IMG/VR virus record: IMGVR_UViG_3300023301_000006
Location: 1 to 64,000 of that record
Direction: 5' to 3' (one strand)
DNA: 64,000 nt
Source: a virus
Part shown: positions 1 to 9,562 of the stretch, piece after piece
How positions within the stretch are numbered: position 1 is the first letter of the stretch
Layout: the number at the start of each line of letters is the position of its first letter
Notes under the pieces: model-generated
The model's input: only the letters and a program-made list of their open reading frames with translations
Told to the model about the DNA's origin: nothing
Database searches by the model: none
Position numbers and translations under genes: made by a program

Positions 1-117
1 TGGTGTAATAGTTATGATTTATATACTAAATACACAAAACCACTAGAACCGTATTTAGAAAAATACCACAGGGAGATGATATTAAATGAAAGTACAATCA
101 ACAGTAAGACCTGATAA
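1..117 (+). CDS. C-terminal end of an upstream protein (partial)
   Basis: An open frame enters from the left edge and runs through a TGA at 112-114, read as Trp, to TAA at 115-117. Only 38 residues are visible, beginning W-C-N-S-Y-D, and they show no family signature. It overlaps the next start by 32 bases. Its position just before an XkdX-like gene suggests the end of a tail fibre or baseplate protein, which is inference from gene order only. Confidence 0.4.
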
Positions 118-325
118 AATTGAAATATTAGGCAATAAAGTATTAATAAGAAGTAATATTGTTGAAACAGAAAAAGTTGAAGAGAATGGCGATATTCAAA
201 TTATATTTGAGTATGACGAAGTAGTTTATGCAAAAGATGAATATATAAGAATGATAAGTATTAAGAATTCGGAAACAGAAGAAGTTGTAGACCAAATACT
301 ATTAAACGATTTAATGGGGGTGTAA
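86..325 (+). CDS. Small hypothetical protein of the tail module
   Basis: A 79-residue acidic, beta-rich protein (starts MKVQSTVRPDK, ends LLNDLMGV). GGGAG lies about 10 bases before the ATG. I do not recognise a family. It sits between the end of a probable tail protein and an XkdX-like gene, where Gram-positive siphophages and myophages commonly carry small accessory tail proteins. TAA stop; the next gene starts two bases later, so the two are probably translated together. Confidence 0.6.
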   Translation: MKVQSTVRPDKIEILGNKVLIRSNIVETEKVEENGDIQIIFEYDEVVYAKDEYIRMISIKNSETEEVVDQILLNDLMGV

Positions 326-326
326 C

Positions 327-449
327 ATGTTCGAATATCTTAAAAGATTATACGATGCTGACAGATTAGATGAGCAAGGATTGCAAAAGGCTTTAGATAG
401 AGGTTGGATAACGCAGGAAGAATTTAACAATATTACTAGTGTCCAATAA
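327..449 (+). CDS. XkdX-like short tail-module protein
   Basis: A 40-residue protein (MFEYLKRLYDADRLD...). It ends in the pattern that typifies XkdX-family proteins: a short helix followed by G-W-I-T-x-E-E-F-x-x-I-T. XkdX homologues lie directly downstream of tail fibre/baseplate genes in many Bacillota phages; their function is unknown. The GGGGGTG ribosome site is inside the end of the previous gene. The small size fits the family. The assignment rests on this motif and gene order. Confidence 0.55.
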   Translation: MFEYLKRLYDADRLDEQGLQKALDRGWITQEEFNNITSVQ

Positions 450-484
450 AGGGGATTCACAAAGTTTATCCACTCTTTCCTAGT

Positions 485-513
485 TTGACTTTCGCCTCAA
501 AATATGATATAAT
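485..513 (+). promoter_or_regulatory. Promoter for the lysis-side operon
   Basis: TTGACT, a 17-base spacer and TATAAT, with the extended -10 TG one base upstream. It lies 25 bases before the gene at 538 and probably drives the lysis genes. Confidence 0.75.
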
Positions 514-537
514 AGGTATAAGGATATGGAGGTAAAA

Positions 538-1209
538 ATGGAAAACACAGTACTCATAACAGTAATTGTGACTCCTGTCATAGCCTTTTTCCTAAAGGTT
601 CTTTATCAAGAATATTTATTCTTTAGGAATAAAAATGAGAGACCAACAACAGTGTTGAAAAAACATGAGTTGTTGAATTCTTATTTCGACAATCGGTTAA
701 ATTTTATAAATAACATATGAAATATTTCTGATAAGGGTAGACAGACTGTTGTAAGAATTGCGATGACAGCTTATTTGGAGATTTGGAGAGAACATTTATT
801 GGAGTTAGCAAAGGAGGTAGACGAGTCACACAAACGAGAAAAAGAATGTGCAGACCTATACCAAATAAACATGAAGGCTTTTAATACATCGATAGAAGAG
901 TACACTCATTTCTATCAGAATAATAATTTCTCAAAGGAGGAAAATGAAATATTTGAGATTTTTATGGATAAGTTTCAATCTTATCATCTAAGCAACATCA
1001 AATCAATAGAGGGGTTTGTATTTAGAATATGTATGAATAAGTTAATAACAAATTGTGTAGAAATACAGTATATGATATTCTCAAATTACTTAAGTGCATT
1101 TGATATTACTTTCATGGACATGAATGATACTGTCTCAAAGTTAAATGGAGAACTTACTGGGAAAATTATTAATGACATAAAAATAGGAGAATTAAAGGAG
1201 GTGTATTAA
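538..1209 (+). CDS. Membrane-anchored coiled-coil protein (lysis region)
   Basis: A 223-residue protein with an N-terminal membrane segment (about residues 4-22, ENTVLITVIVTPVIAFFLKV). A charged, largely helical domain follows. The frame runs through a TGA at 718-720 (N-N-I-W-N-I-S). I chose the ATG at 538 over the one at 526 because GGAGGT lies just upstream of 538 and the earlier ATG is part of that ribosome site. Its last codons (K-E-V-Y) overlap the start of the next gene (TAATG). The function is not recognised. Its position before holin- and lysin-type genes suggests a role in lysis or at the envelope. Confidence 0.6.
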
Positions 1210-1460
1210 TGAATAACTTTTGGACAAATGGATTTAGTATTGAAGAAACAAAATTTTCTACTCTAGTTCTTGTTTTATTCGTAGCATTCATTTATGTAAT
1301 ATATGCAGATGTTGCTAATGGGTATATTTACACTGATAAGATATTCGATGTTATCAAGTGGTTGATAGCAGGAATAGCAGGTATTAATGGATTACGTGTC
1401 TTGGGAGATTTGAGCGACAATACAAGCCATGACGAAAAAGAATATGATATTAGAGGATAA
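1209..1460 (+). CDS. Small two-segment membrane protein, holin-like
   Basis: An 83-residue protein with two hydrophobic stretches (about residues 17-35 and 48-66) and a charged tail. This is the general layout of small phage holins, which open the membrane for the lysin at the end of infection. It overlaps the upstream gene by one base and directly precedes the lysin gene. No family-specific motif was seen, so holin is a guess from size, topology and context. A second holin candidate lies at 5075. Confidence 0.4.
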   Translation: MNNFWTNGFSIEETKFSTLVLVLFVAFIYVIYADVANGYIYTDKIFDVIKWLIAGIAGINGLRVLGDLSDNTSHDEKEYDIRG

Positions 1461-1485
1461 AAAAAACATAATTATACTTGAATTT

Positions 1486-1527
1486 GCCCTTAAATTACAT
1501 TTGTAATATAAAATATAGTTTAAGGGT
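1486..1527 (+). promoter_or_regulatory. Stem-loop in the leader of the lysin gene
   Basis: GCCCTTAAA (1486-1494) pairs with TTTAAGGGT (1519-1527), and a second hairpin (ATTACA/TGTAAT) is nested inside. It is not followed by a T run, so it looks more like an mRNA structure in the 130-base leader than a terminator. Confidence 0.45.
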
Positions 1528-1593
1528 ATATTTATATCAAGAAAATAAAAGTAGTTTAGAACGAGATTTCATAAAAAGGGGTGATTGGGAAAA

Positions 1594-4236
1594 GTGAATA
1601 AAAATTTTGATGTATTCGAAAAGTTAAACATACATGAATGACATAGGGCAGGGTATACTGGAAAAGGTGTAAGAATAATGGAGTTAGAAGGTGCAAATCC
1701 ATTAAACCCTCAATTCGATAATATGTTGATAAATGACTTCGACGATGGTCTAGAAAAGGGAGACTTAAATAATTCCCACGGAAGCAAGGTTTTTGATGTT
1801 ATTCATCAAGTGTGTCCAGACTCAAAGTTGTTCGTAGGTAGCTCTTCTACTTCTGACATAATTAGTAAAACAGTACCCTACATTGATAAAAACGACATTC
1901 ATTTAGTCGGAGCTAGTCTAGGGGGATTTGATAGAGAAAAAGTTAATATAAAAATAAGGGAGCTCAAGGAAAAGGGTGTGGCTTTCTTTACTAGCGTTGG
2001 AAACACTGGAGATAGAGGAGCTGGTGAGTTTGCTAAAAGCGAAGAATGAATAAATACTGGTGCTGTTCATTTAAAGAAAGGTAAGCCTTACAGACCTTCT
2101 TACTCATCTATAGACGAAGTGTTAGACTTTACATGTTATTCCAATATTTACATTGAGTCAGATAAAAAAGATGGATACTGATTTAAACAACAAGGAACAA
2201 GTTTTTCCAATCCACTTCTAATGGCTATGGCAGGACTTATAAATCAGAAAGCATTAGAAGAAATTGGTAGAGTACTATGTCAGAGTGAAATTGAAGGTAT
2301 ATTCAAAGATAATGTTATGGACTTAGGAAAGGTCGGACGAGATGAATACTACGGACATGGATTGGTTATATTACCAAACCCAAAAGACTTAAAACTATCG
2401 AATTATGTAATGGGCAACAAGAAAGAAAAGACATCAAAGACAAATATGAAAGAACAGAGTAAAGTAGGAGGTACGGACATGAATTTTAAAAATAAGTATA
2501 ATATTAGATATGATTTATTAAGAGAAGGAAGTAAAAGAAGAAGTGGTAAAAGTGCTAGTAAAATAGGTTTTATAGTAGCCCATGATACAGGGAATAAAAA
2601 CTCTACAGCTGCTAATAATGTAGCTTTCTATAAAAGGAGAAATAAAGACGACTACGCTTCTGCACACACTTTCATAGACGATAAAGAAATAATAGAAATC
2701 ATACCAGCAACCAAAGGAAGAACTGAAAAGGCTTGGCATGTAAGATATAATACACCCACAGATAATTTAGCTTACGATAATGAGGCAAATGACTCAGCTA
2801 TTGGAGTAGAATTATGTTATGGTGACAATATTAATTTTCAGAAAGCCTATGATAGGTATATATGGTATATAACTTATCTTACTATACTATATGACTTAAA
2901 TCCTTATATAGACATAACGGGACACTTCTTATTAGACTCAACAAGAAAAACAGACCCAGTTAATGCTTTAAGGTTCGGTGGCAAAACTTGGAAGGAATTT
3001 CTATTGGATGTAATAAGCTTATACGAACAATATAAAGACACTTCAATCGAATTAAAAGATGAAGAGAAAATAGAAGTAAAAGTAAGTAATAACTACAAAC
3101 CAAATTTAAAAGTTGGAATGAGTTCTGAATATGTTACACTCTTAGAGAATGCTCTTATACAATTAGGGTACTTTACAGAAAAGCAATATTTAGACCAATA
3201 CTATGGAACTTACACTGAAAAAATCGTAAGGGAGTTCCAGACAGCAGAGGGAATTGAGATTGATGGTAGAGCAGGTCCTCAAACTTGAGCCACTATACAA
3301 AAAGCTATTGATAGAAAGAAAAAAGGCTCTTCTGTAGACTTCTTAAAAGAGAAGATGAACGGTGGCGAAGTAGTTATAATGGAGAAAATGTTAGACTTCG
3401 TTGGCTATAATTTAGGCAGTTATAAAGATGACTATTTTGGTTGGGTTACTACAAAGGCTTTAAAGAAATTCCAAGAAGATAACAACTTAGATGTAGATGG
3501 AATTTATGGCATAAATACTAAAAAGGCTTTAGAAGAAGCTTATATTAAAAAAAAAGAACAACCAGTAGTAGCTAGTGCCTATAGAAAAATTAGAATGTAT
3601 GATAGTGATATCCATATCTATAAAACGCAACCACAAGACAAAGTTAGAGTAGAAATAGGCAATCCAGGAGTGTTAGAGAAACTAAGTAATATATTTAATC
3701 CAGCAAAGGCAAAGATAAATGCAGGATTTTTCGGTGGCGGGAAAGAACACCTAGGAATGTTAATTAGAGAGGGACTTTATTATTATCCTCCTACTAGCAA
3801 CTTCATAGATTTTATCTATTACAAAAATGGTAAAACACAAATAAAGAACCTTGATGGATACGATGGTGCTTTATTAAGTAGTTTTCAGAATGAAGCACAT
3901 TGGGCGATTGGAACAAGCTGGTCCTTAATTCAAGAAGGAGAAGTCAATTTAGAAAACGCTGACAAAATATCTCATTCTGGTTGGAGAAATCCAAGAACAT
4001 TCTTCGGACAAAATAAAGATGGGACGTTTACGTTATGCGTAATAGACGGCAGGAAAATAGCAACTAAAGGAGTTACTGCAAAGCAAGAGGCTGAGATAGC
4101 TAAGCACTTGGGACTCTGGAACGCAGTCAACCTAGACGGTGGCGGTTCATCGGTAATGATAGTTGCTGGAAAGATAATGAATAACCCTTCTGATAAAGAT
4201 GAAAGGTTAATTGGTTCGGCAATAGTAGTAAAGTAG
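1594..4236 (+). CDS. Fused subtilase - amidase - PG-binding - phosphodiester glycosidase lysin
   Basis: One uninterrupted frame of 880 residues once TGA codons at 1639, 2047, 2179 and 3286 are read as Trp. Domains in order: a subtilisin-like protease (about 1-260; G-Y-T-G-K-G-V, N-S-H-G-S, G-T-S-F-S-N-P, with Glu where the catalytic Asp is expected); an amidase_2/PGRP-like domain (about 310-470; I-V-A-H-D-T-G, later G-H-F-L-L-D); two peptidoglycan-binding repeats, the first ending G-P-Q-T-W; and a C-terminal phosphodiester-glycosidase (NAGPA-like) domain with N-L-D-G-G-G-S-S. Start GTG after AAGGGGTGAT. An internal AGGAGG (2466-2471) before an in-frame ATG at 2479 could also give the lysin without the protease. 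Likely role: degrading surface protein and peptidoglycan at lysis. Confidence 0.8.
2466..2481 (+). promoter_or_regulatory. Internal ribosome site and start inside the fused lysin
   Basis: AGGAGG, 7 bases, ATG, in the same frame as the surrounding gene and located between the protease and amidase domains. It would yield a 585-residue amidase/PG-binding/glycosidase protein on its own. Confidence 0.55.
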
Positions 4237-4243
4237 GTGTAAA

Positions 4244-5053
4244 ATGAAAGATGTTTATGATTTAAGCAACGCTGGAATATGAGCTTCAAAAGGATACAAA
4301 GGTCAAGGGACACATGTTGTAGTTCTAGATGATGAAGGAGACGCAACCCCTTGAATGAATCAAGTCAAAACAATTGGTACAATCCCAGGAGTCTTTTCGC
4401 ACAACACAAAAGTAAGTTTAGTTGTAAAAAAAATGGCTCCACTATGTAGAGTAACTATGATTAATTTCATTGGTGAAAACAGCAATAGGATTCAGGCTTT
4501 AGAATGGTTAAAGAAAAACAAAGAAGACATTGACTTAATAAACATGAGCTTTTCATTGAGTCGTGCACAAGAAGGCTACCGACAGATTCTAAGATTGGGA
4601 ATTCCCATGATATGTTCTGCAGGCAATCAAAGTCTTGAGTACGTGAGGTATCCTGCTTCTGATTATCAAACCGTTGCAGTAGGAGCATTTGATAGGACTA
4701 CAGGAGAAATAAAAGATTACAGTAACATTGGTCGGAAACTAGATTGTGTTGGATTTACAGATATTAGCGTACAAAGGAATGTATCTGGGTTTATGTATTC
4801 AGTACGAGGCACTTCTGCCTCAGCTCCCTATGTGACAGGAATAATAGCTATATACATGAGTTTCCTTAAGTCTAAGGGTGTGTATAAAAAAATGAACTAC
4901 CGTGAAGTGAAACGATTCTTAAAAAACATCAGTGTCGATTTAGGCTCTACAGGAAAGGATGTTAGAACAGGGTCTGGTTTAATAAAGTTACCCAAAGAAA
5001 TTAAATTACACAATCCTTGTTGGACTTGATGGAATAAATTAAAAAGTTTATAA
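4244..5053 (+). CDS. Subtilisin-like serine protease
   Basis: A 269-residue S8 protease. The catalytic signatures are present: V-V-V-L-D-D-E-G (Asp), F-S-H-N-T-K-V (His, in a diverged G-H-G-T motif) and R-G-T-S-A-S-A-P (Ser). The oxyanion-region sequence C-S-A-G-N is also seen. Three TGA codons (4280, 4352, 5027) are read as Trp; the first gives A-G-I-W-A-S-K-G-Y-K-G-Q-G, the normal start of the subtilase core. No signal peptide is visible, so release probably depends on the holin. It follows the fused lysin by seven bases. The two protease domains are clearly diverged from each other, not a recent duplication. Confidence 0.8.
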
Positions 5054-5074
5054 ACTATAAAAAGGAGAGTAAAA

Positions 5075-5455
5075 ATGGATAGTACAATTTTTATATTATT
5101 AGGAGTTCTTGCAGTCTCTATAGGTTTGCCTTTTGCAGTAAGATGGGCTAGAGAAACGTACGGAGTTTCCGAACAAGACTTAAAAACCGCATCAGATATC
5201 TTAAATATTTCAATAATGATTTTAGAAGAATTGGATTTTGAAAAGGGAGATGATGTAATAGGGTTTGCCACACTGGTAAGAATTTCAATAGAGTTTGCAT
5301 CTGAATTTGAAGGAGAAGACGACAAAGAGCAAATGAAATTAATTGCTTATGACCATGCAATAACTCAATTGGAAAATCTAAAGATAGAAGTTACAGAGAG
5401 AAGAATGCAAATAATCAGAATGATGATAGATGCAACTTTAAGATTCTATGTATAA
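5075..5455 (+). CDS. Holin-like protein
   Basis: A 126-residue protein with one N-terminal membrane segment (about residues 5-22) followed by a helical, acidic cytoplasmic part. This topology resembles LL-H-type phage holins. It is the last gene of the lysis operon, has the ribosome site AAAGGAGAG, and ends directly before a strong terminator. The holin call rests on topology and position, not on a diagnostic motif. Confidence 0.5.
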   Translation: MDSTIFILLGVLAVSIGLPFAVRWARETYGVSEQDLKTASDILNISIMILEELDFEKGDDVIGFATLVRISIEFASEFEGEDDKEQMKLIAYDHAITQLENLKIEVTERRMQIIRMMIDATLRFYV

Positions 5456-5486
5456 AAAAAAGAGACCTCATTAAGAGGTCTTTTTT
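5453..5486. terminator. Bidirectional terminator between converging operons
   Basis: AGACCTC/GAGGTCT hairpin flanked by an A run on the left and a T run on the right, so it can stop transcription from both sides. The reverse-strand gene at 5471 ends inside it. Confidence 0.85.
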
Positions 5487-6061
5487 ATTGCCTTAATTCC
5501 TGCTTCTTCTTCCAATGCTATCACTAAATCAAGGAGGGTGTCAGAGCTTCCCCTATGGTATTTTATCTTAACAGAGGCACTTGACGTTAATAAATTAGTT
5601 TTTTTATCGTCGACGAGAATTCCTCCACTCATGTCTATAAGCTCCTTGGTGTTTTCAAATGGGTCCAATTGAAGTCCTATAATCTGACTAATGAAAGGTA
5701 AATTAGTTCTACACCATTTTGTTTTCTTAGAAATATTTCCTTGGGTTCCAATAGTACATATATACAAATCGAATTCTTCGCTTAATCTAGCTAAGTAACC
5801 TCTGTCTTCTTCTGACATTTCTATTCTTTCAAAAAAATCGTCACTTTTATAAAAGGTTTCAATAATGTCTGAGGCTGATTTCTTGTCATTCTCTTCGAAG
5901 ATTACTGGCAACTCTGTCGAGTAATCCCATGAGTTACTTCTAAAAAACATTCTTTGCACCTCTTTATCTAAGTGTCCATAATATTTTCTATACATATCAT
6001 AAATAATCTTATCTGAATTTATAATAACATTGTCGAAGTCTAAGAAAAGTTTTATTTTCAT
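5471..6061 (-). CDS. HAD-family 5'(3')-nucleotidase-like protein
   Basis: A 196-residue protein with the HAD motif I F-L-D-F-D-N-V near the N-terminus, a Thr-containing motif (Y-I-C-T-I-G-T) near residue 100 and the acidic motif I-L-V-D-D-K-K-T near residue 150. This resembles the deoxyribonucleotidase/NagD-like proteins found in many phages, which dephosphorylate nucleoside monophosphates. It overlaps the permease stop by one base and is the last gene of the reverse-strand nucleotide operon. The exact substrate cannot be read from the sequence. Confidence 0.65.
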   Translation of the reverse strand: MKIKLFLDFDNVIINSDKIIYDMYRKYYGHLDKEVQRMFFRSNSWDYSTELPVIFEENDKKSASDIIETFYKSDDFFERIEMSEEDRGYLARLSEEFDLYICTIGTQGNISKKTKWCRTNLPFISQIIGLQLDPFENTKELIDMSGGILVDDKKTNLLTSSASVKIKYHRGSSDTLLDLVIALEEEAGIKAIKKTS

Positions 6062-7188
6062 TAAATCGCCAATTTCTTAATCGCCATGTAACTAACTACA
6101 GAAGTGATAAATGACACTGTAATCGGTGATACAACTACTAAATTTCTACTAAGAATAAAAGCCAACAATGATAGTGCTGTTACTATTGCCTTTGTCTTAT
6201 TGAATTTAATATCCATTAAAGTTGTTGCTCCTAGATTAATGAATAAGAATAATAATAGGGCTCCGTATATTGGAAATGGAACTCTGGATAAAGAATTAGC
6301 TATAATTGGGACAAAAGCCATAACTATAAATATTAACGCTGTGTATATCTGAGCTGTTGGATGTAAATCCCTCTCTCCAATACTCTTTAAGAAACCATTA
6401 TTTTCAGAATAAGATACCGTTGGTACTCCGAAAAATGATGAGAATATATTTGCCGTTCCTATCCCAAAGAATACACAAGACCAACTCATATCTTCTCCTA
6501 ATTCAACTTCGTTTATCATTGCTGTCGCTGAAACATCTCCAAACACTTCTCCTATAACAGATATCGAAATTAAACTGATTGCAGTAAAAGCAGTGATTGA
6601 AACATGAGGAACTGTAAGGAATATAGAACCTGTGTCCATTGGAGCCACTCACATTCCCGCATAATATGTTCCTGCTCCCATTAATAGTAATGACAACGGC
6701 AATGCGTAATCTTTAACCTTTGGTATAAATGATAGTGTTAATAAAATACCTATTGTTATAAAACCAATTTGCGAGTTCGCCATACTCCAACCAATTGGAA
6801 TTAACAGTAAAGATATATATACAACTGATAATTTAAATATAAACTTGGGAACTCTGTTTAATAGGTTGGGGAATTTTTTAAGTATGGCTCCAACTCCTAG
6901 ATATATTAAACCTATTCCTAACACTCCAAACCCTACATATTCGTTCCCCAGTGTCTGAGATATCAATAACATACCACCAATGTATGAGGCTGATACACCC
7001 AATACACTAGATAGTTTATTTTTTGTAAAGATGTGAAAAATCAATGTTGACAATCCAACTGCCAAAAAGGCATTACTGGGAGTCACACCAACTGTTGCCG
7101 CAACGAATAAAATACTGGTTAAAGCTACTGCCATGTGCTCAAGCCCCATTGCAAAGTGCTTAATATGTCTCTTAAATATGCTTACCAT
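6061..7188 (-). CDS. NCS2-type nucleobase (uracil/xanthine) permease
   Basis: A 375-residue polytopic membrane protein with about a dozen hydrophobic segments, starting with the family-typical stretch H-F-A-M-G-L-E-H-M-A. The frame crosses a TGA at 6649-6651 (Y-Y-A-G-M-W-V-A-P); without the reassigned codon it would be two half-proteins. Family members import uracil, xanthine or related bases by proton symport. A GGAGGG ribosome site precedes the ATG. It sits between a deoxyribosyltransferase-like gene and a nucleotidase, consistent with base salvage for phage DNA synthesis. A transporter of this class is uncommon on a phage. Confidence 0.75.
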
Positions 7189-7720
7189 TCGTTTCCCTCC
7201 AATATTCTTCTAAAGATGCAAAGCTAGAGTAGAACTCACCATTGCCCAAAACTTTTAATCCTCCAATAACAAATTGATTATATCCTTTTGGAACTCCCAT
7301 TCCAACATAATCTCCAGCTGTCTCTCTTCTTATGTCTGAAAGTATTGCATCTACCCTTATCTTTTTGAAAGGATTATGTTTCTGAATGATTGCTAAGGCT
7401 TCTGCATCTAACTCTGGAGTCATTTTGTCTAATGCTTCCATGAACAAGTTGCCAGACAAAACCATTCCTAGCTCCATCATTAATCCAGGGTCTTCGTTGT
7501 CTATTGGAGCGGTTACAACATCAGAGGTTAATATCTTACTCATATCCTGAAGAAAGATATCTTCATTCGTAGGGACACTATCCTTTTTATTTATTTCATC
7601 ATTGGCTATCGGATTATAAACTTTGAATCCTAGTTTTTCTAAGCTCTCTCCTTCTAGAACCCTTTGTCTTACTTCTGCCTCCGTAAAGAGCTCACCACCT
7701 ATATAAAATCTTAAACTCAT
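7172..7720 (-). CDS. Nucleoside 2-deoxyribosyltransferase-like protein
   Basis: A 182-residue protein beginning M-S-L-R-F-Y-I-G-G-E-L-F-T. A later segment (D-V-V-T-A-P-I-D-N, then G-L-M-M-E-L-G-M) matches the Asp and Glu pattern of the N-deoxyribosyltransferase fold, in which a Glu attacks the sugar. Such enzymes exchange bases on deoxyribonucleosides or hydrolyse dNMPs. The ribosome site AGGAGGT sits just after the resolvase stop. The 3' end overlaps the permease start by 17 bases, suggesting coupled expression of base uptake and use. Confidence 0.65.
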   Translation of the reverse strand: MSLRFYIGGELFTEAEVRQRVLEGESLEKLGFKVYNPIANDEINKKDSVPTNEDIFLQDMSKILTSDVVTAPIDNEDPGLMMELGMVLSGNLFMEALDKMTPELDAEALAIIQKHNPFKKIRVDAILSDIRRETAGDYVGMGVPKGYNQFVIGGLKVLGNGEFYSSFASLEEYWRETNGKHI

Positions 7721-7731
7721 ATTACCTCCTA

Positions 7732-8268
7732 TTAAATACTACTATTCTCTATGTCAAATACTATGTCTGCTGAACTTGCGTCCTCCCCCCATTGATATTC
7801 ATTCAATTGTTCAATAGCATGTACTCCTATCAATATTGCGTCACTTTCATCATTCGTTACTTTTATATTAAATCTATCCAACACGTATTTTTTTGAAGCT
7901 CTCTTTTTTTCAGTTCTTCCTTTACCTTTAATGCTTGAAGAACTCCTCCATTGAGAAGCTGTAACAACTAAAAACTGTATGTTGTTTTCATATAGTCAAG
8001 TTACTAATACATATAGTAGTCCAGATAATTTCTTATGTGTCGCTGCATTCCTCATATAGTAAACATCTTCAACTACTACTGCATCAATATCGTATTCCTC
8101 AACTATTTCTATCATTCATTTTTTTATTCCGGCAATCTTCTCTACGTACTTATTTCCATCCACTTTCATTTTCCCGTAATCTAACATCGATGCTTTACCA
8201 TCTTTGTAATTAAATACGGCAAACCCACTTGTGGTTGCTTGGTCTAAGGCTAAAATGTTTAATTCAAT
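7732..8268 (-). CDS. RuvC-like Holliday-junction resolvase
   Basis: A 178-residue RNase H-fold protein. The first strand carries L-A-L-D-Q-A-T-T-S-G-F, the second acidic site V-V-V-E-D and the C-terminal pair E-S-D-A, the RuvC-type carboxylates that bind two Mg2+ ions. TGA at 8116 (K-K-W-M-I-E) and 7996 (V-T-W-L-Y) is read as Trp. No ATG, GTG or TTG lies in frame near the ribosome site. AAGGAG is followed after 8 bases by ATT, which I take as the start. The start overlaps the region of the thymidine kinase stop. Role: resolving branched DNA before packaging. Confidence 0.75.
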
Positions 8269-8270
8269 GA

Positions 8271-8858
8271 TTACATCTCCTTCAATTGTTTTTTTAAAAA
8301 GTGTTTAGGACAAAGTGGTATATACATTTCATCACCAACTAACACTTCTTCACCATCCGTGACTACTTTCCCATTGACAACTCGTGAGTTAAACTTTGCT
8401 CGTTTGCCACACCAACATAAACCTATTATCTCATCAAAGCTATCTCCAAGTTCGAATAGTCTTTTGCTCCCTTTAAAAAACTCTCCCTTAAAAGTTGTCT
8501 TTAGTGTATAGGTTAAAACTGGGATTCCTCTCAGGTGTGCTATCCTATATAACTGTTCTACTTGTTCGCCACTTAGAAATTGAGACTCATCTATAATTAT
8601 AACATCTGTTTCTATGTTCCTTTGAATCCTTTGGTCTAATAACACTAATATATTGTCATGTTTTGTTATAGGTTCGGCAGGTGTACTACTACCCTCCAAC
8701 CTAGACTGTATTTGGTTCGTTCCTTCTCCTCTGTCACTGATGTCTAATTTTAAAGTCCAAACACTCTTATTTCTTCTTTTGTATTGGTAAACAACTCTTA
8801 ATAAATCTAAAGTTTTACCAGCTCCCATTGTCCCATGCTTGACATATAATTTTGACAT
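8271..8858 (-). CDS. tdk: Thymidine kinase (type II)
   Basis: A 195-residue protein, normal for the family. The P-loop is G-T-M-G-A-G-K-T (residues 9-16). The Walker B/lid region reads I-I-I-D-E-S-Q-F, and a C-terminal zinc site is formed by C-W-C and C-P-K-H. It phosphorylates thymidine to dTMP with ATP. It lies in a nucleotide operon with dUTPase, RNR and dNMP kinase. Confidence 0.9.
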   Translation of the reverse strand: MSKLYVKHGTMGAGKTLDLLRVVYQYKRRNKSVWTLKLDISDRGEGTNQIQSRLEGSSTPAEPITKHDNILVLLDQRIQRNIETDVIIIDESQFLSGEQVEQLYRIAHLRGIPVLTYTLKTTFKGEFFKGSKRLFELGDSFDEIIGLCWCGKRAKFNSRVVNGKVVTDGEEVLVGDEMYIPLCPKHFLKKQLKEM

Positions 8859-9029
8859 TTAGTCCACTTTAAGTTTCTCTTTTAAATACGGACTTAAATC
8901 AATAGCTATCCATATTGGCAGATATATTAAAATTATTTGCCACCAAGTAGCATCTGGGTAGTACATGCCACTCATTCTTGTCCAAACGATTGGTAATGCC
9001 ATTATTAAAATGTAAAGTAATCTTCTCAC
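8859..9029 (-). CDS. Small membrane protein
   Basis: 56 residues, GTG start seven bases after AGGAGGT, with two hydrophobic segments rich in Trp (L-L-Y-I-L-I-M-A-L-P-I-V-W and W-W-Q-I-I-L-I-Y-L-P-I-W). No family recognised. It is packed between thymidine kinase and another membrane protein in the same operon. Confidence 0.55.
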   Translation of the reverse strand: MRRLLYILIMALPIVWTRMSGMYYPDATWWQIILIYLPIWIAIDLSPYLKEKLKVD

Positions 9030-9038
9030 TTTGACCTC

Positions 9039-9302
9039 CTATTTTTTATCCATTATATAAATACAAACCAATAAGAACAAAACCACTCCTATAAAATCAA
9101 AAGCCAAGTCTGGTAAAGAACTTGTCCACCTCGAACCTTTGACGGTTATATCATATATTTCTTTTCCTATTCCTATCATTAAAGTTAAATTAAAACCATA
9201 TCTAATTGCTCTTATTTTATCATATTTGAGCAAAAGAACTCCTGATTGATAAATGGTATTGGCAATAATAAAACTACAAACTAAGTGTAAAATAGAACCC
9301 AT
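9039..9302 (-). CDS. Small membrane protein (DUF2279/YfiM-like pattern)
   Basis: 87 residues with hydrophobic N- and C-terminal segments. The motif G-K-E-I-Y-D followed by S-L-P-D-L-A-F-D-F-I-G resembles the K-E-x-x-D ... D-L-x-x-D-x-x-G pattern of the YfiM/DUF2279 and VanZ-like small membrane proteins. The function of that group in phages is not established. The gene is tightly packed, one base after its upstream neighbour. Confidence 0.5.
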   Translation of the reverse strand: MGSILHLVCSFIIANTIYQSGVLLLKYDKIRAIRYGFNLTLMIGIGKEIYDITVKGSRWTSSLPDLAFDFIGVVLFLLVCIYIMDKK

Positions 9303-9303
9303 A

Positions 9304-9549
9304 TTACATCATGTTCTCCTTCGTTATACTTGCGATATTTTCTTGCATGTGACTTGAAACTTTAGCATATCCTTCGTCATTAACTTCTTCGGGAAATCCT
9401 CTAAATTCAACTCTAGCAGGGTACACTTCTAATATCTCCCCATCTTCAACATCAAAGACAATAGCCCATCCGAATAGATGTAAAGTAGTATTTATGAACC
9501 AAAGCAAACCACTATCTTGAAATTCTTTCCATTTTTTTCTTTTTATCAT
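9304..9549 (-). CDS. Conserved small phage protein
   Basis: 81 residues. The core G-L-L-W-F-I-N-T-T-L-H-L-F-G-W-A-I followed by Y-P-A-R-V-E-F-R-G-F is a recurring pattern in small phage proteins of unknown function. I start it at 9549 rather than 9561, because GGGAGG just before 9549 is the ribosome site and the earlier ATG lies within it. Confidence 0.6.
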   Translation of the reverse strand: MIKRKKWKEFQDSGLLWFINTTLHLFGWAIVFDVEDGEILEVYPARVEFRGFPEEVNDEGYAKVSSHMQENIASITKENMM

Positions 9550-9562
9550 AGAACCTCCCATT

